Below, piece by piece: positions 32,771-44,109 of a DNA stretch of 64,000 bases (positions within the stretch are counted from its first letter, which is position 1; each line of letters starts with the position of its first letter). The translations under genes and the position numbers were made by a program. The notes beneath the pieces were generated by a model. It was not told where the DNA came from and ran no database searches. It saw only the letters and a program-made list of their open reading frames with translations. The DNA lies in NCBI GenBank assembly GCA_934045075.1, contig OW203736.1, forward strand, positions 3,516,591 to 3,580,590. Reading direction: 5' to 3'. This DNA comes from Yponomeuta sedellus (lineage: Eukaryota > Arthropoda > Insecta > Lepidoptera > Yponomeutidae).

Positions 32771-33083
32771 CATTAAAAAGTTAAAATTACTTTGCTGAAT
32801 TCCGCCAAAAATCCCACAAGCACCATGCGGCTAGCTAATGCACCGCCCTCCCTACCACTTTTTCAAGCAGAAGCAAGACACGAACACACCACCACCAACA
32901 CCAATACTTGTGTGAGAAAACACGCGACGCGTTTCGCCTCTAACACGAGGCATCCTCAGGCTCCCAAATGCATTAGCTAGCCGCATGGTGCTTGTGGGAT
33001 TTTTGGCGCAATTCAGCAAAGTAATTTTAACTTTTTAATGCTATTATGGATTTCCGCAAAGTAACGCCTGATTCTATACAACA
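32771..33083. mobile_element. MITE with 72-bp TIRs
   Basis: Arms 32771-32842 and 32969-33040 (cattaaaaagttaaaattac...) match at 71 of 72 positions. The segment 32771-33083 is bounded by exact 12-bp direct repeats tttgagctttaa (32759-32770 and 33084-33095). Related to the element at 3513. Confidence 0.75.
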
Positions 33084-33424
33084 TTTGAGCTTTAAATTTA
33101 TTTATTATTTACTCTGTATTTTATTTATATTTGCAGGTATTTAGTCTATGTAGTGTATTATTTCTATTATTTTTAACGGTTTTTGCAGTCTATGTAGTTT
33201 ATTATGTACACGTTTTTTACTGCTGCTCCGACTCTCCAAGGTTTGCTGAAAGAAATCTCTTGATTTATAGAGATAGGCTTGCCTTTGTACATGTTTTTTT
33301 CTTATGTAATGTCCTATTTAAGGTTTTGTGTGCAATAAAGTATATTTAATTAATAATTGACAAAACTAATTATTAATTACTAATTACTATTGAAATACTG
33401 ATGAAACAAATATATATTGCAACT

Positions 33425-33640
33425 GTGGGTGGAAGGGCCGGTAAGGGACGTCCGAGGCAGACATACTTCAACCAAATAGAGGGGCCGGGGAAGGGAAGAT
33501 AAAAGTATCCAGAAACGGCGTGCGTGCATGTAACGATTTATGAACGTTGATGAAGCGAAGGTCAGGATCGTGGCAAGTGGCAGTCCCTGGTCTCTTCTTA
33601 CCCATCTGGGATACAGGCGTGAGGTTAAGGTAAAAAAGCG
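33425..33640 (+). pseudogene. Family G LINE C-terminal fragment
   Basis: Contains GRAGKGRPRQTYFNQIE, then VDEAK, QDRGKWQSLVS and SGIQA with a small deletion between them. Broken and 5' truncated. Confidence 0.6.
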
Positions 33641-33974
33641 TCAATTTTCAGTCCAGCCACTTAACGCTGTACCAGGATGGTATCATGTTCCCACCATAAA
33701 TTGAAGCTTATCACTATAAAACAAGTTCAAAATCAATGAAAAATGTATACTATCTCCGCCCGTTGAATAGTTAAAATACTAGCGCTGTTATCTCTCAAGC
33801 GAAATTATTCATGCTATAGTAAAATCCAATAATTTAAGCAAAGCTGTTTATTAACCGTCGGAAATTGTTTTACAGTCGGTATGTATTCTCATTAAAGATT
33901 TTGTGCAAAATAGCATTATTAATGTAGAAGGCAATGTTTATTTTCAAGCGATGTTAATGATTTTTCACACTAAT

Positions 33975-34145
33975 ATGAGAAAGGCGAAAGTGAGTGTGTA
34001 TATTTGTTACTTCCTCATTCAGCGATTTCAATAAAATATAATATGGCGTTAGCTGATATTCTGAATTAACACATAGGCTACGTTTTACTGCGGGAAAATA
34101 TCTTAAACCTATGGGAAAATCGATAAACCGCGGGCACAGCTAGTA
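33975..34145 (+). repeat. Family I dispersed repeat
   Basis: taatatgagaaaggcgaaag to aaccgcgggcacagctagta, with cacataggctacgttttact inside. Confidence 0.6.
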
Positions 34146-34169
34146 TTACTAAAAAAGCGCAGGTTAGCT

Positions 34170-34540
34170 TTCGTTATCAACCCTTGTATGTCCCCACTGC
34201 TGTGGCACGGGTCTCTTCCTGCATCGCAGGCAGGTTAGGCCATACTCCACCACGGGGGCCAAGTCCGGGTTGGTGGAGGATTGTAAGACAGTGGCGGGCC
34301 TTACTGTCAGAAGTTATCAAGCCGCCCATAAGGCCTCTGACATGGCTTAACGACTGCCATTATATGACAGCCGGCACCAACGGCTTAACGTGCCTTGCGA
34401 AGCACGGAAGCGCTCGGAAAAATGCCACTGGCGGTAGTCACGGGACGCTCACCCATCCCGTACCTGACCGCGCCTGTTGTTGCTTAACCAAGTGATCGAT
34501 TCCAATCACTCGGTTCGCCTAGGCCACGAGCGCTTCACGC
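34170..34540 (-). repeat. Family E SINE, full length
   Basis: cccttgtatgtccccactgc to aggccacgagcgcttcac. One of the best preserved copies. Confidence 0.8.
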
Positions 34541-34949
34541 TTCACAGGTTAGCTTGTTCAAGTAAAAATGCGAAATTGCATGGTAGGTACTTACTGGGAC
34601 TTCTTGAAATTTAATATGACAATAAATATTAAAAAATTCAGTTCGCTCAGTTGCGAGCTTAGAACGCTAGCTCCTTTTCTTTTCTCAAAAGTCTATCTGG
34701 TTGACATTTTACATTTTTAATTTAGCACTTTACTAACCAGCGCACTTCTAGGTCCTTCAGTGTGCCTACAAAATATCGGACGTATGCAGGTGAAATTCGT
34801 CACTCTGGCAACCCTGCAGAAGCCCAGTAGAGTGAGAGAGCTCCACCGGGTTAAGTCGTCACAGATCTCTTTCTGCTCCTAAAACTCTTTCAAGTGTCGA
34901 GCGTTTTCGTTTACGGTTCATTTGCAGTTTAAGTGAATTTTCCATATCC

Positions 34950-35255
34950 ATACCAACTCTTCCTGCATCGCAGGAAGTTTAGGCCATACTCCACCACGGG
35001 GACCAAGTGGACAGTGGCGAGCCTTACTGTCAGAAGTTATCAAGCCGCCCATAAAGTGTCTGATATGGCTTAGCGATTGATTACATGACAGCCGGCACCA
35101 ACGGCTAAGCGTGCCTTGCGAAGCACGGAAGCGTTTGGAAAAAATGCTACTGTCGGTTGTCACAAGACGGTCACCCATCCTGCACCTGACCGCGCCCTAT
35201 GTTGCTTAACCTTTGTGATCGTTTAAGATCACTCAAGCAGCCGGGGCTATGAGCG
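34950..35255 (-). repeat. Family E SINE
   Basis: Starts at ccataccaactcttcctgca and ends near the cagccggggctatgagc variant of the head, with an internal deletion after ggggaccaagtgg. Confidence 0.7.
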
Positions 35256-35600
35256 GTTCATCACAAGGACATCACAAACATTTAGATACACCCAGATGTT
35301 GCCAGACTGAGGCCATCTGATAGGATCTGCATCCTATGTAACTTCGCGGTAGACCATGTTATCAACCAATGAAGAGCTTGGGAGGGCCGGAATCGCGTGG
35401 AAATATCCTTTGCCACTGTAGTACATTGTCCTCCAGTTGCAATCCCACTGCCAAGCGTCCGCCCAAAGCGCGGAGTACAATAAAATCGATAACTCCAATG
35501 AAGGCCGAACATTTCCAACCTAGCTCGCTTTCTCGACGCTTGTCGTGATCCGAGCCAGGTAAATATTGACTCATCATTACTGTAGACATGTAGTATCTAA

Positions 35601-36192
35601 AGCGCTCGTGGCCTAGTGGTACCGAGTAGTGATTGGCGGTCTCGGTGGCGCAGCGGTTGGGCACGCTGACTGTAAAACCGAAAGTCTCGGGTTCGATCCC
35701 CGGCCGGGTCAAACTAGGAAACAAACTTTTCTAGTTTGTCTCGGGTCTTGGATGTTATCTATGTATTTATTGTATTAAATCTATCGTCGAGTTAGCACCT
35801 ATAACACATTTAGTTGTACTTAGTGTGGGGCTAACGAGATCTGTGTAATATGTCCATGAATATTTATTTATTTATTATTATTGGAATCAATCACTTTTGT
35901 TCGGCAACATCAGGGCCGGTCAGGTACAGGATTGGTAACCGTCCCGTGACTACCGCGAGTGGCATTTTTTCCGAGCGCTTCCATGCTTCGCAAGGCACGC
36001 TAAGCCGTTGGTGCCGGCTGTCATGTGATGGCAGTCGTTGAGCCACGTCAGACGCCTGTTGGGCGGCTGATAACTTCTGACTTACTACCTACCAACCCGG
36101 ACTTAGCCCCCGTGGTTGAGTATGGCCTAACCTTTCTGCGATCCATGAAGAGACTCGGCCCCCAGCAGTGGGGACATACAAAGGGGTGATAT
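35601..36192 (+). repeat. Family E SINE split by a family B SINE
   Basis: The head agcgctcgtggcctagtggt (35601-35636) and the remainder (aatcaatcac... gtggggacatacaaagg, 35885-36192) are parts of one copy. Confidence 0.8.
35637..35879 (+). mobile_element. Family B SINE nested in family E
   Basis: Full head (gtctcggtggcgcagcggtt), body and TTATT tail, bounded by attgg at 35632-35636 and 35880-35884, a short target duplication. Confidence 0.8.
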
Positions 36193-36282
36193 CAATTACT
36201 GTAGTGATATCGTGCTTCAGACTGTTCTCACGATCTAATTATTCTTCTTCTCTTTCTTCAGCATTGGTTTTTCACTGCGCTC

Positions 36283-36462
36283 AGGAGGAAGAACATAGGC
36301 AAACCACCTGCATGGTCAGATGACATCAAGGCTATTACAGGGTCGAACTGGCCTATAATAGCCACATACCGATCGCGATGGAGGACCCATGAAGAGGCAT
36401 ACGTCCAACGTTGGAAAAACAAAATAATGCTGAAGATCTACTTATTAGAACACATAAATTAG
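36283..36462 (+). pseudogene. RTE-type LINE ORF C-terminus
   Basis: Reads GKPPAWSDDIKAITG, SNWPIIATYRSRWRTH and EEAYVQRWKNK before a stop, matching the W-S-D-D-I / EEAYVQRW pattern of RTE C-termini. Only the last roughly 60 codons remain. Confidence 0.65.
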
Positions 36463-36469
36463 TTAGCAA

Positions 36470-37070
36470 CACTAATATATTTATATTATCTTTATATTAT
36501 TTATCTTTTTTCATCGAAACCTTTAGCTCTGGGTTTCAACTCTACTGACTGACACCAAACAAAACCGAGTATATGTCCATGAATATTTATTTATTTAAAC
36601 TCTGTCTAAACTCTGATTTTTTATTCCGCAGAATTCTGACATTTCATAAGTTTTACTACTAATTTATTGTGTTGAGTTAACTTGTGTGCAAGATATTATT
36701 ATTAAAAAAACCGAATCGAAAAAACCGAATAAAAAAAATTCAATCTAAATGCTAGTTATTATTTTATGCCAAGCAAGTAGGTACCATTATACTGAGATAC
36801 GGCCTTTTTGAGCTTATGTGGCACACCCACATACGGCCTTTTATGCCGTAGAACTCGATGCATGTGAGTTAGTTTGTAAGATAAAGCTGTATTTGTACCT
36901 AAACTATTTTATGTAATTACGTTTTATGTGATGCTTTATGTGTGTGTGTATTTAAGCAAAAATAAATGATTTATCTATCTATCAAGTCCTGGAGAGGGAT
37001 GTATATTGTATTGATAGTAATCTAAAAAAATACGATAATATAGGCTCATATTATTATTATTATTTTTTTT
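36470..37070. other. Mostly unassigned; family B tail near 36570
   Basis: gtatatgtccatgaatattt at 36571 is a family B tail. The rest is AT-rich with no gene evidence. Confidence 0.4.
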
Positions 37071-37074
37071 ACGT

Positions 37075-37175
37075 ACTTATGAACGTTGATGAAGCGAAGG
37101 TGATCTATCAGGATCGTGGCAAGTGGCAGTCCCTGGTCTCTGCCTACCCGTCTGGGATACAGGCGTGAGGTTATG
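37075..37175 (+). repeat. Family G LINE 3' end fragment
   Basis: VDEAKVIYQDRGKWQSLVSA followed by YPSGIQA. Confidence 0.6.
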
Positions 37176-37504
37176 TATGCATTATTATTTTATGTTTTAC
37201 CTACAAAAGTCAAGAAATGATAGCTGTCAGAATTCTACGGGATAAAAAATCTATGTACAGACGGCTGCACCGGCCAGCTACTTTAAAGAAGTATCGTTAC
37301 AGAACCATCGAGGTAGGGACGTCGAGGTATCGAGCTATCGTCGAAATTCAGTACGAGACCTCAAACAATGGGTTGTCGCGTCACTTATCGAATCAGGACC
37401 CATTGTGGCGTTGGACAAGCCGTCAATTGATTTCCAAGCGAACAAACATCTTTGTCTCGGCTTTGTTTGTGTACCGAAGTTTAATCTTGCTTTATTGCGT
37501 AATA

Positions 37505-37580
37505 TAACATAACCTCACGCCTGTATACAGAAGGGGTAGGCAGAGATCAAGGACTGCCACGTGCCACGACCCTGACATAT
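37505..37580 (-). repeat. Family G LINE 3' end fragment, reversed
   Basis: Plus-strand acctcacgcctgtatacaga then ggcagagatcaaggactgcc is the G end on the opposite strand, 330 bp from a forward copy. Confidence 0.55.
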
Positions 37581-37650
37581 CACCTATTTTCACAATACCT
37601 ACTATTTTCACATGTCAAAATATGTATTGTGTATTTGACAGTTTGAAGTA

Positions 37651-37897
37651 CAGTCTATTTATTCTTACTTGTCCAATTTAGTAAACAAGATTCTACCCTT
37701 AAATTGTGACTTTTTAGTCCAAAACTGCCATATTTCCATAAATGAAGTAACCTGGAACACTCTTTTAGATAACACGCTGCCAATTTTATAAACATAGTTC
37801 ATGAATTTGCGAGAAATTGTCTAGTTTATGCATCTAATATCAATTTTAAGGTTAGAATCTTGTTTACTAAATTGGACAAGTAAGCATAAATAGACTG
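37651..37897. mobile_element. TA-flanked MITE with about 50-bp TIRs
   Basis: cagtctatttattcttactt... and its inverted partner (one early mismatch) run about 50 bp at each end, flanked by TA at 37649-37650 and 37898-37899. Tc1/mariner-type target, no coding content. Confidence 0.8.
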
Positions 37898-37999
37898 TAG
37901 GTTCAATCGGGCGACAAAGAATTACACAAAAAATATCAGACATCGAAAATATTGGTAGCCATTACAATGTTAGAAATAAACATGGCAACGATTTAGACT

Positions 38000-39300
38000 G
38001 GCTGATGTTCCTGGTAGATCCGGGGTACTATATAAAGTTCTACAACTAGATTTCTCAAGACATATTAGAGTTACCACCGACGCGGTTTGAAAATGTGTTA
38101 AGCACACTCCATGCAGAAAAGCTTTACATTTCTATAACATCAAGGATTAATCAGAAGACAAACATGTCTTTTATTAAATATTAGATTATGTTAAAAGTAT
38201 TTAAAGGACGACTGTATCCTTGGTGTACATGCAATAAAGAATATTCTATCTATCTATCTATCTATCTAGTGTTCAACATATGAATTACAAATTTAAAGTT
38301 GAAAACTTGGTTAATTAAGTTAAACTTTTTTTGTTTGTAAAGAATAAACGCGGAGTTTGTTTGTTAGCTTCTTTCCCACTAAAATATTAATTGTGAAAAT
38401 AACAACTCTGACGTTCATTAGGCAAACATTTTTATCATGAATAAAGATATTTAATAAGACACTGAAATTATGGTGGAAAAATTAGGTAGCGCCCTTGTTC
38501 CTATATTACGCTCACCAAGTCCTGAAAGATTCCATGAGTCAAGTGCGCATAGTTGGCATCTCAATCAATCGTTCAATCCATCAATCAATCAGTTTGTATG
38601 TTTACCTATATACAATGTGTTTGGTTTACAATACAGGGTCGCCCTACCGTAAGCAACTATATTTTTGAAAGTATTTAGCTCCTTAAACTGTAACACACTA
38701 TTTATGTAAACATTGCTGTGCAAATAAGTTTTCATTTTATTTCCATTCATTTCATTTTATTACATTTCATTTCAATCAATCAGCCTGTACTCGCCCACTG
38801 CTGGATATAGCCCTCCCCAAGCACGTTACTTATTCTGCCCTCAACCATCTTCATCCAGCCACTGCCAGAAACCGTCGGAAGTCTAAATTTGGCACACCAT
38901 TGGCCATACCGAAGAACGTGGAATCCAGTGTAAGCCACGTGGAATCCAGTGTAAGTAAACACGCGCCTTATCACCGGACCTGTCCGCGGACCTATTCTCA
39001 CTACAATACTGGACTTTACTCGCCACTTCATTCTACCAGTGACCCTGCAACTGCAACGTTGCCGAAACGTCGGGAATTAAGGTAATTAAGTTTTACCTAA
39101 CAAAAAATCGCGATTACACCCGATATCGAAGGAGGAAGGAAGGAGGGTTTTACACCCGAAAACTATATTCCAGGCATTGCAGCATCAGAGTGGTCACTTC
39201 ACCCATCTAGTGTGTCTGAGGATGCCACTGGACGCTCTATAAATCATCTCACCCGATACAGCTATGGATAAGTAAGCAACTACAACCTTTCTTAAACTTA
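38000..39300. other. Mostly unassigned; simple repeats and an H-like fragment
   Basis: (ATCT)n near 38248-38270. ccactgctggatatagccct at 38798 is an H-type 3' fragment. cgtggaatccagtgtaag is repeated twice at about 38919-38954. Confidence 0.45.
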
Positions 39301-39779
39301 CAACCCTACATTACTGATGCCCGGTTTCTGAGGTTCACAGTTAATGGCTCGTTAGCTATAGAATCAATAAAGTTATCAGTTCAATAAACGTCAGTTAACT
39401 GTCAATGCGTTTCTGAGTACACGGAGGACGGTCGTATAGTTATCGAACCGATAAGTAGTTCACCATTCCGCCACTAGATGGAACTATTTTGAAGCCTACT
39501 CTTAACATACGCATTTTATCTGTATTCTACTGCAGATTCAGGTTTTGCATACATAAAATAATTAAAATAATAGTTTTAAATCAACTTACAGTAAGATTTT
39601 TTTTAAAAGATGAGAATTTTTTTTCATAACCTAAACCAATAATTTATCTTTACCACTGTCAAGAAAAAAAGTCAGATGTTAGTTTTGTGCGGCAATTTTG
39701 TTTATCAGTTCTTACTTGTCCAAACTTTACATAACTGTATGTTAATCTATTCTTCCTTCTTGATGTATCTATTATTCTA

Positions 39780-40036
39780 ATGGAACCTACAAAGGATGCC
39801 GGAAAACGGAGCAAGAACTTTACGGAACGAAAAAAGTTATTGCTTATCGAAATAGCTAAAAAGTTTGTTTCGATCTGATGGAACGACAGTAGAAGGCAAG
39901 AAAAAAGCTTGGGCTGCACTCACTAATAAATATAATGCCGCCTGTGGAAGTGGCCCTTAGAAGTGAGAAACAATTGCATGCGTTTTATGACACGCTGAAG
40001 AAGAAGGCTCGAAGAAACTTAAGTGACGACAAAGTA
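39780..40036 (+). pseudogene. Myb/SANT-like Harbinger accessory protein, broken
   Basis: From the ATG at 39780: KRSKNFTERKKLLLIEIAKK, then a frame change to GKKKAWAALTNKYNAACGSG, then another to SEKQLHAFYDTLKKKARRNL. This pattern (trihelix-type domain, KKAW, LKxFYxxLKKRAR) matches the DNA-binding partner encoded by Harbinger elements. At least two frameshifts and a stop inactivate it. Confidence 0.65.
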
Positions 40037-40136
40037 TGTAGGTTTTCTTTTACTCTTTCATTTCATATTTTATAAGTTAAGAACCTACTTAACTTATAAA
40101 ATATTAAATGAAAGAGTAAAAGAACATACCTACTTT
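40031..40136. repeat. Hairpin with about 48-bp arms
   Basis: aaagtatgtaggttttcttt... (40031-40080) pairs with 40089-40136 over an 8-bp spacer with few mismatches, inside the Harbinger remnant. Confidence 0.8.
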
Positions 40137-40317
40137 GAAACATAAAACCTAAGTAAATTTTATACTCAAGTACATACGTTGAAAGATATAATAAAGTTTT
40201 CTGTAATTAGGTGGGTGTACTAGGAGCACCCACGCAAAAAGCTTTTTTTTTAAATCAAATACCTAGGTAGTTGCAGAGTTTAGCTGACTCCATAGTAAGA
40301 ATGGTTTATAATCATAT

Positions 40318-40497
40318 TTATTGTATGTACTTTAATATTAATCTTACTATTTTAGGCTGGAATGTACAAGACAGGACTGTATCCTTATTGAAACGATATC
40401 TTGCTTGGAATTCCTCATCCGAGAACATTTCAAACGGATTTCTTCGGGACCTCAAGTTTCTCGGTACAGAAATATGTGCAACAAGATAAAAATAATA
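40318..40497 (-). pseudogene. HARBI1-like nuclease N-terminal fragment
   Basis: Reads PRNLRSRRNPFEMFSDEEFQ followed by ARYRFNKDTVL, the RNPFE...EEF...RYRF pattern at the start of Harbinger nucleases (DDE_Tnp_4). The start codon region present in the 17.6 kb copy is deleted here, and no catalytic domain follows. Confidence 0.65.
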
Positions 40498-41183
40498 AGA
40501 CTGGTTGTTTTTCACAAGAGAAACACAATTTATGTAAAATAACCTAAACTGTCTAATGTCACTTACTTGTAAAACGTCAAATAAAGTTATGGATTCGATA
40601 AACGACCAAATCCGGGCGGTTAAGTTGAACGAAGTTTAAACCAAGTTTACCTTTTGCATAGGTGTTCAGAAACGTAAAATGTCAAGTTATTGAATCAATA
40701 GCGTTATGGAATAGATAAACTAGGTTTAAATGGACCTCAGAAACCGGGCATGAGTAGAGCATTCATGTGTCGACTATACATAAAGAAGAGTGCAAAATGA
40801 TAGCGACATAAACGTTTTTAGTATTCTGAGCGGCGAGAATTTATAACCCCACTCATCCGACCGAGTGGAAACAAGACCTTACTTCAACCGTGGCACGTTT
40901 TATGTATCCACTTAACATGAAATGAGGCTTCAATTTTGTTTAGGTTATCAAATATCTGGTGACTTGGCTTCTCAGGAGACTCACTAAAGTCTGGAATAAG
41001 TTGAATGAATGATGGCCAGCTTCTGAATCGAAAATTTCACTGAGGAAATACTTCAGTAACTTTCGTCACGCTCTTTGCTGAGAAGTTGGAAGAGACAACA
41101 CTACAGTTAAGTATTCACTTATCGAAATTCTCAATTCAGAAATGTGCCCTTAGAGTTTAAGGCCAGGTTTTCACGGTCTTAGT

Positions 41184-41789
41184 ATGCTCGGACCGACTGC
41201 GCCATCCGAACCGAAAGCATTTGATACTGTCGACAATGACATCCTGTTGGTGAAATTGGCCCGAGCTGGTTGTACTCCACATACGTTACAGTTCTTTGCC
41301 AACTACATGAGGGACAGACGACAATACATGGACTGCGCCGGCCATAAGTCTGAGCCGTACTTCACAAGATCTGGTGTGAGTCAAGGTAGTAATTTAGGCC
41401 CATTGGAATTCATTTTAATAAATGATTTACCGGAAGCTGTGCGCGAATCTACCTGTTTGCTTTTTGCAGACGACCTAAAACTAGTCCGAAAAATTGAATA
41501 TGACTCTGACTGTATCGGACTGCAGGACGATATTGACAGGGTGGTGAAGTGGAGTCATGAAAACCGGCTTTACTTCAACGTAGCGGAGTGTCAAGTCATC
41601 TCGTTTATCCGATCACGAAGACCGCTTCATCACCTTTACGTTGTCGATGGGACCCCGATGAACCGTGTCCCGGAGGTGAGAGATCTGGGCGTTAATTTTA
41701 CCTCGGACCTACACTTTAGAGCGCACATTATTGGGGTTTGTAAAAAATCATTCCAAAACCTTGGATTTATTATGCGAAACGTTTTGTAA
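41184..41789 (+). pseudogene. Non-LTR reverse transcriptase fragment (jockey/CR1 type)
   Basis: 201 codons covering the palm of a reverse transcriptase: KAFDTVDNDILLVKLARAG, GVSQGSNLGPLEFILINDLP and the catalytic LLFADDLKLVRK, then VRDLGVNF and FIMRN before the stop. The frame is open but both ends are missing (no endonuclease, no thumb), so it is a truncated insertion. The Ala in the F-A-D-D box is normal for the class. Confidence 0.8.
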
Positions 41790-41799
41790 AATATAGAGG

Positions 41800-42285
41800 A
41801 AACGAATTATACGGTAAGGGGAAGGGGGGGGGGAGTAGCCAAGGGCTAATGCAATTCCATGCTGAAACCGGCCAAATATTTACGTAGGCCTGTTGACACA
41901 GCCAAGGTATCACTGGCTAACTTACCTTGGAAGACCGCTACGAGAATTAGCTTATCAGTTATCTCGCATCTACTCATGCAAAGTTAAGACACTACAGCAC
42001 TAAAAATCATTATGTCATTATAATGTGTATTCTAAGTAATTATGTTATATTGATAAGTATTTTTTTTTTTAATTATCCGATAAGATTTTATTAATGATAA
42101 TTATTCACAATAACTCTCTCCGGGCACTACCCGCACTACTATCCACATAACCCAAGATTAGCTGGAAGAAAATACTCTTTAGTATTAAGCTCGCCTTTGT
42201 ACAAATATGCTTATTGTGCAATAAAGAATTTTCTTATATAATCTAATCTAAAAACACAGAAATTGCAGCGGAACCGAGCGTGCGC
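41800..42285. other. Mostly unassigned; LINE-like AATAAA tail near 42190-42240
   Basis: gctcgcctttgtacaaatat then gcaataaagaattttctta resembles the retroelement tails near 14470 and 50710. Confidence 0.4.
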
Positions 42286-42289
42286 TGAG

Positions 42290-42396
42290 TACCCAGCGAC
42301 TTATGAACGTTGTTGAAGCGAATGTGATCTGTCAGGGACGTGGCAGTCCCTGGTCTCTGCCTACCCCTCTGGGATAGAGGCGTGAGGTTATGTTAT
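42290..42396 (+). repeat. Family G LINE 3' end fragment
   Basis: Starts gacttatgaacgttgttgaa and ends gggatagaggcgtgaggtta. Confidence 0.55.
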
Positions 42397-42449
42397 GACT
42401 ATGTAATATCAGCGAATTTGACCTTTGAACTCGAATAAGGTATACACTT

Positions 42450-42752
42450 TCACAAACTGGAAATCACCGATCAGCGGTGGGCACGCATGGCGATTAAGCC
42501 CATACTCCATGCCTCCCTCAGAGAGACTGCCTGTGCCCTGCAGTGGGACGTTTAAAGGCTACTTAAAAAACATATTTAATGAAAAAAGATTTATAGGAAA
42601 ACATCTTGAGGAAACCTGAGTGACCAAGATGTTTGCATACGTCAGCGCTTGAAATTGACAGTCCGCGGTGGGCACGCTTGGTGATTAAGCCCATACTTCT
42701 CTCCGAGAGAAGGCCTTTGTCCTGCATTGGGCCGTTTATAGGCTACATAAAA
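42450..42752 (+). repeat. Family F, two tail fragments in tandem
   Basis: gcggtgggcacgcatggcga ... ggacgtttaaaggctac (to 42560) and gcggtgggcacgcttggtga ... ccgtttataggctacat (to 42748) are two copies of the same 3' end in the same direction. Confidence 0.65.
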
Positions 42753-42829
42753 AGATAATGGCACGGAACCCTCCGTGGGCGAATGCGACTCATACTTGGC
42801 TCAGAATTAGAAATAGTACTTCTTCGACT

Positions 42830-43155
42830 TTGTATGTCCCCACTGCTGGGGCACGGGTCTCTTCCTGCACTGCAGGAAGGTTAGGCCATACTCCACCACG
42901 GGGGCCAAGTCCGGTTGGTGGACGATTGGAAGACAGTGGCGGGCCTTACTGTTGGAAGTTATCAGGCCTTTTGACATGGCTTAACGACTGCCATTACATG
43001 ACAGCCGGTACCAAAGGCATGGGCAACGGCAACGCTCGGAAAAAATGCCAATATCGGTAGTCACGGGATGGTCACCCAGCCAGCATCCGCCCTGTTGTTG
43101 CTTAACTCAAATGATTGATTCCAATCACTCGGTTCGACTAGGCCACGATCTCTTC
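42830..43155 (-). repeat. Family E SINE
   Basis: tgtatgtccccactgctggg to ggttcgactaggccacg, with a deletion where most copies read cttgcgaagcacggaagcg. Confidence 0.75.
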
Positions 43156-43430
43156 ATACTTCTTAGAAATAGTTCTCTAGTATGATATTATGGTTCTTAC
43201 CGATCTGTGTCTGAAATTAGTTAAGATCGGAAGTTAGTCTGCTTAAAGTTGTGTTGATAGAATCTAGATACGAAGATTGATTGATTATGAAAGTCAATTA
43301 AACTTTGAAACATCCTAACCGACTAAACATAGTTGTTAGTTCGACATAAATGATAATATTTGTGGCTAGAGGTCAACTGTTAACCAGTCTTACTTAAAAA
43401 AAAGAAAACCGGAAAAGACCGGAAAGTTAC

Positions 43431-43550
43431 CTTTTCAGTGACGGCGAGTCCGGCGAATTCTTCGGGCGCCATGCAATCTCCTTTCAGCCAACTGGCCAGG
43501 CGACCGAGCTCGCCCAGCATGTTGGATGCCGTCAGGGAAGACAAGGCCAT
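43431..43550 (-). CDS. Orphan first coding exon, gene unknown
   Basis: On the minus strand the ATG at 43550 (context aacaATGg) opens 40 codons, starting MALSSLTASNMLGELGRLAS and ending AGLAVTEK, then a consensus donor AAG|gtaact at 43430. The stretch is much GC-richer than its surroundings and not part of any repeat family here. I do not recognise the protein. The following exons should lie to the left on the minus strand, but I could not find them with confidence. A chance frame is the alternative. Confidence 0.45.
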
Positions 43551-43814
43551 TGTTTCTTTTTGTATGCGGCCAGTACTTTTCACTTGAGGGTAGTTTTTAA
43601 AGAGCTGTTGGTCGCGTTCGAATTTTAATTTTTTACCGCGATATTTTGTTTTTTAAGCGTCTTGCAAATTAAGAATGTCTTTAGTTGATTGTTTATTAAC
43701 TTAATTTTCTTCGTCGATTCTTTTTTCTTTTCTACAAGTTCGTATTATGTACCTCACCCCTTTAATATTTGTAAAATAGATTTAGCTAGTGCAGCACTTA
43801 ATACTTTTTTATGA

Positions 43815-44106
43815 AGCCTATATATACGTCCTATTACGGGGCACAGGCCTTCTCTCAGAAAGAGAGAGTATGGTCTTAATTTCTACGCGCGCCCGCCGCG
43901 GATTGCGAGCGAGAGGTAGTTGAACACTTCAGATAACCAGGTTTCCTCACGACGTTTTCCTTCACAATTAGCGAGTGGTACTGCTACTGTAACTTCACAA
44001 ATGTACATAACTTAGAAAACTAAGTCAAATTGGTACATGTCGAGATTCGCACCCACGACCTCCCGATTAAGAAGCCGGTGTTCTAGCGCCCCGCTACCAC
44101 CGCTCT
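43815..44106 (-). repeat. Family F SINE, full length
   Basis: acgtcctattacggggcaca to the tRNA-like head ctccgctaccaccgctct-like end (gcgccccgctaccaccgctc), with cctcacgacgttttccttca inside. Confidence 0.75.
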
Positions 44107-44109
44107 AAA

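Larger units (their letters stand above)
39314..40754. mobile_element. PIF/Harbinger remnant, copy 2, both ends present
   Basis: Left ctgatgcccggtttctgagg and right reverse complement ctcatgcccggtttctgagg form the TIRs. It contains broken remains of both genes of an autonomous Harbinger: a Myb/SANT-like gene (plus strand) and a HARBI1-like nuclease N-terminus (minus strand). The left flank TTA is not matched at the right (TAG). Confidence 0.7.

Noticed and set aside
34184..34495. 103-codon frame, and similar frames at 13401, 15085 and 42758
   Set aside because: All are translations of family E SINE copies on either strand.
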